From contig JAITON010000114.1 in the NCBI GenBank assembly GCA_031289935.1, positions 1 to 9,652 of the forward strand: DNA of 9,652 nucleotides, given 5' to 3'. Both the position numbers and the translations under genes were made by a program. The notes beneath the pieces are model-generated. The model saw nothing but the letters and a program-made list of their open reading frames with translations. It did not search any database and was not told the DNA's origin. This document shows, in pieces, positions 6,632 to 9,652 of this stretch (the stretch's first letter is position 1; every line of letters starts with the position of its first letter). Origin of the DNA: Treponema sp. (lineage in GTDB: Bacteria; Spirochaetota; Spirochaetia; Treponematales; Breznakiellaceae).

Positions 6632-8971
6632 TGCAGGGATACTGCCCCGGAGTTTTCCTCTAAGGAGCCGGGGCTCGCCGTACACAAATACGGTTATACC
6701 TTCGGCATTTTCCGGGGAGGCGCTGATTTCAAATTCATCAGGTCCAACGGCGACCGTTATTCTGCTGCCCCGGTAAAAGATACAGAATTCGTATCCCTCC
6801 CAGGCGCCGGGGATGATGGGGGCCAGGTACAGGCCCGCTTCCTTAACCCGCAGCCCCCCGAAACCGTAGACCACCGCCATCCAGGAGCCCCCCATGTTGG
6901 CCGTGTGAATACCGTCCCTGGTGTTCTGGTGCAGGTTAAAGAGATCAAGCTTGGCGGAATCCCCAAAATAGCCGCAGGCCTTGTCCAGCATCCCCAGCCG
7001 GGATGCCATTATGCTGAACACGCAGGCGGAAAGGGAAGAATCGTGGGTGGTGATTTTTTCGTAGTAGTTATAGGAATTCCTGATAGCTTCGGGGCTCGTC
7101 TTTTCTTCCAGGATGAAATGGGCCAGGACCGTATCAGCCTGCTTGCAGACCCGGTGCCGGTAGAGAAAGAGGGGATGGTAGTGGAGAAGCAGGGGATGCT
7201 GTTCCGCCGGAATGGCCGCAATGTCCAGGTCCTTTTTATCAAGGAATGAATCGTCCTGGAGATTGATGCCCAGGCTGCGGTCGTAGGGGAGGTACATAGC
7301 CTTTGCGGCCCCGGTAAAATCCGCAATTTCCCGCTCGTTGATATTGATTTTATCTTCCAGCTCTTTGAGCAGATTCCGCGCCTTAAGCAGCGCGTACAGT
7401 TTTACGGCCCATTCAAGGTTGTACTGAGCCAGGACATTGGTATAATAATTGTTGTTCACGATACAGGTGTACTCATCGGGGCCGGTAACATCGTTGATGA
7501 CGAATTGCCCCCGGTTATTGTAGTTCCCCAGATCAAGCCAGAGCCGGGCGGTCTCGAACACAATCTCTGCGCCTTTAGAGGCGATGAATTCAATATCCCC
7601 CGTTAAAAGCCAGTAATTGATAACCGCGTAGGCAATGTCCCCGTTGATGTGGTACTGGGCGGCGCCTGCGGGGAAAAACCCCGAACATTCCATCCCCCGG
7701 ATAGTCCGCCAGGGGAAAAGGGCCCCGGAACGGTGCCCCAGGAGGGCGGCGTTCTCCCGCGCTCTGTCCAGGATACGGTAGCGGTACTCGATAAGGGCCC
7801 GTGCGATCGGGGGATCGCAGAGGGCAAAGAAGGGCATGATGTACATTTCGGTGTCCCAGAAATAGTGCCCCTCGTAGCCTTCGCCGGAAAGGCCCTTGGC
7901 GGCGATATTGCCCCGGCCGTCCCTGGAGACCGACTGGAGGAGCTGGTACTGGTTGTAGAGCAGAGCCTGGTTAAGAGCATCATCCCCCCGGATTTCGATA
8001 CGGCAGTTTTCCCAGTAGTTTCTGAGGTAGTTTTTCTGTGCCGCGTAGAGGCCCAAAGGCCCTTGCTCCAGGGCCTCCCCGAGTATTTGCTCCGCCGCAT
8101 CTTCGATACCCTCGCCGTAACGGATAGAGTCGCACAAAACCGTGTACTTGCTCAGGGTAAGGCTTTGCCCCGGTTCAATCTCCGCGCACAATTCCTGTTG
8201 TATCCGGGAGGCGCCGGTAGTAAACCGGCCGCTATAACCGGTATCCAGGGAATTGTACGCCAGCAGTGCCAGGGAATTGTACGCCGGCGATGCCAGGGAA
8301 TTGTACGCCAGCGATGCCAGCCTGAGGCCCGAACGCAGGGTTTCGGAAACCATCCGGGAAGCGCCGGTCTTATCCACCCCGGAGCTCAGGACCCGGATAT
8401 TTTGCCGCGATTCCCTGGCCAGGCGGGGATCATCGGGGTTGCTGTAATTCCTGACATCACCCTCATGGAGGGATTCAAAGCGCACCGGCCCCCGGTAATC
8501 CTCCGAGTAGAGCTCGTATTGCATCAGAAACAGGGGCTGTATGACAAAGGAAGCCATGCGGGTTATCTGTAGCCTGAGACGCTTCCCGCCGGGAGAGCGC
8601 CAGGAAACGATCCGCCGGGAGAGACCCGCCTCCATGTCCAGGACCCGTTCCGAAGAACATTCCCCGGAAAAGCAGGAAAAGGCTTCGTCCCCCGCAAAGA
8701 GCCGGACCGTCTGGGTGTCCAGGACATTGAGCATGGTTTCCTTCTCGTTGGCCAGCCCGTAGAGGTTCTCCGCCTGGATCATGGGGATAATGTCGCAGAA
8801 CCCGTTCAGGTACATGCCCCGCACGGACCGGAAACCCCCGGGGTTCTCCTCGAGACAGGAGCGGACTCCCAGATAGCCGTTAGCATTATGGAAAAGCGTC
8901 TCGTGGAGGAGCAGCTCTTCCTGGTCCGCAAGATGGTCGCGGCGCCGTAAAATATACCGGTTGTTTATCAT
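6623..8971 (-). CDS. GH65 family disaccharide phosphorylase (maltose/kojibiose/trehalose type)
   Basis: A 782-residue inverting phosphorylase that splits an alpha-glucosyl disaccharide with phosphate into beta-D-glucose 1-phosphate and a free sugar. ATG 8971 gives the usual N-terminus with HETLFHNANGYLGVR (23-37). The N-terminal beta-sandwich runs to about 280. The (alpha/alpha)6 domain has GLSGEGYEGHYFWDTE (360-375), HINGDIAYAV (441-450), NDVTGPDEYTCIVNNNYYTN (493-512) with E500 as the expected general acid, KQAD (610-613), THDSSLS (642-648; phosphate-binding region) and GIHTANMGGSWMAVVYGFGG (687-706). A small C-terminal beta-sheet domain follows. Three 8-residue repeats (219-242, ASLAYNSL-like) lie in the N-terminal domain. 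No signal peptide is seen; it is cytoplasmic. It could be a maltose, kojibiose, nigerose or trehalose phosphorylase; the motifs visible do not decide which. No Shine-Dalgarno precedes the ATG. No transporter or regulator gene lies beside it in the window. Confidence 0.95.
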   Translation of the reverse strand: MINNRYILRRRDHLADQEELLLHETLFHNANGYLGVRSCLEENPGGFRSVRGMYLNGFCDIIPMIQAENLYGLANEKETMLNVLDTQTVRLFAGDEAFSCFSGECSSERVLDMEAGLSRRIVSWRSPGGKRLRLQITRMASFVIQPLFLMQYELYSEDYRGPVRFESLHEGDVRNYSNPDDPRLARESRQNIRVLSSGVDKTGASRMVSETLRSGLRLASLAYNSLASPAYNSLALLAYNSLDTGYSGRFTTGASRIQQELCAEIEPGQSLTLSKYTVLCDSIRYGEGIEDAAEQILGEALEQGPLGLYAAQKNYLRNYWENCRIEIRGDDALNQALLYNQYQLLQSVSRDGRGNIAAKGLSGEGYEGHYFWDTEMYIMPFFALCDPPIARALIEYRYRILDRARENAALLGHRSGALFPWRTIRGMECSGFFPAGAAQYHINGDIAYAVINYWLLTGDIEFIASKGAEIVFETARLWLDLGNYNNRGQFVINDVTGPDEYTCIVNNNYYTNVLAQYNLEWAVKLYALLKARNLLKELEDKININEREIADFTGAAKAMYLPYDRSLGINLQDDSFLDKKDLDIAAIPAEQHPLLLHYHPLFLYRHRVCKQADTVLAHFILEEKTSPEAIRNSYNYYEKITTHDSSLSACVFSIMASRLGMLDKACGYFGDSAKLDLFNLHQNTRDGIHTANMGGSWMAVVYGFGGLRVKEAGLYLAPIIPGAWEGYEFCIFYRGSRITVAVGPDEFEISASPENAEGITVFVYGEPRLLRGKLRGSIPALK
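6644..6674. other. GC-rich inverted repeat at the convergent pgmB/GH65 gene ends
   Basis: GCCCCGG (6644-6650) and CCGGGGC (6668-6674) are a perfect 7-bp inverted repeat around 17 nt, inside which TCCT (6656-6659) and AGGA (6663-6666) can pair further. It begins 12 nt after the pgmB stop and lies within the last codons of the GH65 gene. Neither side has a T-run, so it is not a classical intrinsic terminator. It could slow polymerase or protect the pgmB transcript's 3' end. Confidence 0.4.
8246..8317 (-). repeat. Three in-frame 24-nt direct repeats inside the GH65 gene
   Basis: Three contiguous 24-nt units at 8246-8269, 8270-8293 and 8294-8317, nearly identical: they share cagggaattgtacgcc and differ only in the following 8 nt. 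They coincide exactly with codon boundaries and encode residues 219-226 (ASLAYNSL), 227-234 (ASPAYNSL) and 235-242 (ALLAYNSL). The tract is in the N-terminal beta-sandwich domain, far from the catalytic motifs, and probably forms a surface loop. Confidence 0.93.
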
Positions 8972-8977
8972 CGCTTA

Positions 8978-9006
8978 AGTCTAAACGCTGATTGATAATG
9001 TATCAA
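8978..9006 (-). promoter_or_regulatory. Predicted promoter of the GH65 gene
   Basis: On the - strand, -35 TTGATA (9006-9001; 5 of 6 with TTGACA), a 17-nt spacer, and -10 TAGACT (8983-8978; 4 of 6 with TATAAT). The -10 ends 6 nt before ATG 8971, so transcription would start at about the start codon, giving a leaderless or near-leaderless mRNA. This fits the lack of a Shine-Dalgarno. Confidence 0.5.
8992..9006. promoter_or_regulatory. Palindromic candidate operator over the GH65 -35 box
   Basis: TTGATA (8992-8997), 3-nt centre ATG, TATCAA (9001-9006): a perfect 6-bp inverted repeat. One half-site is exactly the predicted -35 hexamer of the GH65 gene and the other lies in the spacer, a normal place for a repressor to block polymerase. 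The cognate regulator is not in the window. Confidence 0.45.
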
Positions 9007-9040
9007 GGGAAGCGCTCAAAAACGCCATCCCGCGTGTCCC

Positions 9041-9070
9041 TAGACGCAGTTCATTAATCCATGCTATATT
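9041..9070 (+). promoter_or_regulatory. Predicted promoter of efp
   Basis: -35 TAGACG (9041-9046; 4 of 6), an 18-nt spacer, and extended -10 TGC-TATATT (9062-9070; the hexamer matches 5 of 6). Transcription would start near 9077, giving a leader of about 27 nt that contains the Shine-Dalgarno. Confidence 0.55.
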
Positions 9071-9094
9071 CCTCCCACAAAACAGTAAGCAAGC

Positions 9095-9099
9095 GAGGA
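9095..9099 (+). promoter_or_regulatory. Shine-Dalgarno of efp
   Basis: GAGGA lies 5 nt before ATG 9105. It is the clearest ribosome binding site in the window and fixes the efp start. Confidence 0.7.
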
Positions 9100-9104
9100 T
9101 TTCT

Positions 9105-9652
9105 ATGATACGAGGCGGAGATATTGTCAAAGGGAGCTGCCTGCTCCAAAAGGGACAGCCTTTTCTGGTAGTTGACCGGGAATTTCACAACCCCGGGAAG
9201 GGCACCGCCGTGGCCCGGGTTAAGATGAAGAGCATCAAGGACGGCTCGGTGCTCAGCCTGACTATCCCTACCCAGCAGGAGGTGGATGACGCCCAGGTTG
9301 AGGTAAAGGCCTGCCAGTACCAGTACGCCGACACGGATTTTTATCACTTTATGGATAACGAGACCTACGACCAGTACGAGGTGCCCATAACGGACCACGA
9401 GGAGAAAAAACTCTACCTCAAGAGCGAGGACTCCTACGATCTCACTATCTGGGAAGGCAAGGTTATCGACATCAAGATTCCCTATAAGGTGGTCTTTACC
9501 GTGGCGGAAAGCGAGAACTACATCAAGGGCGACACGGTTTCCGGGGCCACCAAGCCCGTAACCACCGAAACGGGCCTCACGGTCCGGGTGCCTCTGTTTA
9601 TCAAGCAGGGCGAAAAGATCCTGGTCAACACCGAAACAAACGAATACGTAGA
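9105..9652 (+). CDS. efp: Translation elongation factor P (3' end cut by the window)
   Basis: 182 complete codons of a protein usually about 187-190 residues long, so only the last few codons are missing. EF-P binds the ribosome between the P and E sites and restores peptide bond formation at polyproline stalls. Domain I (about 1-63) has MIRGGDIVKG, then the loop EFHNPGKGTA (26-35) with K32 at the tip, where bacteria with EpmA/EpmB add beta-lysine; no modification gene is in the window. Domain II (about 64-127) includes YQYADTDFYHFMDNETYDQ. Domain III (about 128 on) holds ESENYIKGDTVSGATKPVTTETGL and VPLFIKQGEKILVNTETNEY, the EF-P signature region. A good Shine-Dalgarno and an extended -10 promoter precede it. 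It diverges from the GH65 gene across a 133-nt region. Confidence 0.97.
   Translation, partial: MIRGGDIVKGSCLLQKGQPFLVVDREFHNPGKGTAVARVKMKSIKDGSVLSLTIPTQQEVDDAQVEVKACQYQYADTDFYHFMDNETYDQYEVPITDHEEKKLYLKSEDSYDLTIWEGKVIDIKIPYKVVFTVAESENYIKGDTVSGATKPVTTETGLTVRVPLFIKQGEKILVNTETNEYV

Overview
The window (GC-rich throughout) most likely comes from a treponeme-like spirochete. The main clue is the EF-P at the right edge, whose start (MIRGGDIVKG) and end (VPLFIKQGEKILVNTETNEY) read like Treponema EF-P as I remember it. The bacterial-type prolyl-tRNA synthetase and the mix of glycoside-active enzymes fit a host-gut treponeme. The species is an inference; no search was run.

Layout, left to right. (1) 1-509, + strand: the last codons of a small nucleotidyltransferase (MNT) overlap by 8 nt the start of a complete HEPN-domain gene. 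(2) 605-5628, - strand: proS, then 26 nt later a GH38 alpha-mannosidase gene, probably one operon, ending tail-to-tail with the HEPN gene. (3) 5629-5980: a 352-nt divergent intergenic region holding nine 21-nt tandem repeats (5714-5902). Each unit is self-complementary, and the array can fold into hairpins in two alternative registers. (4) 5981-6631, + strand: a beta-phosphoglucomutase gene. (5) 6623-8971, - strand: a GH65 disaccharide phosphorylase gene whose 3' end overlaps the phosphoglucomutase gene by 9 nt. It carries three in-frame 24-nt repeats in its N-terminal domain. (6) 8972-9104: a compact divergent promoter region with a perfect palindrome over the predicted GH65 -35 box. (7) 9105 to the end, + strand: efp, missing only its last few codons.

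How the genes fit together. A GH65 enzyme phosphorolyses an alpha-glucosyl disaccharide to beta-glucose 1-phosphate plus a sugar, and beta-phosphoglucomutase converts that product to glucose 6-phosphate. The two therefore form a complete ATP-sparing route into glycolysis, yet they lie on opposite strands with overlapping tails. The alpha-mannosidase adds cytoplasmic breakdown of mannosides. proS and efp are both translation genes with a proline link: ProRS charges tRNA-Pro and EF-P relieves stalling at polyproline. They flank the sugar genes, but nothing in the sequence shows co-regulation.

The observations most worth a second look are the two-register hairpin array, the codon-aligned repeat inside the GH65 gene, the palindrome on the GH65 promoter, and the pattern that the two lead genes without a Shine-Dalgarno (proS, GH65) have a -10-like hexamer exactly 6 nt before their ATG, suggesting leaderless transcripts. 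No undescribed multi-gene system is evident.
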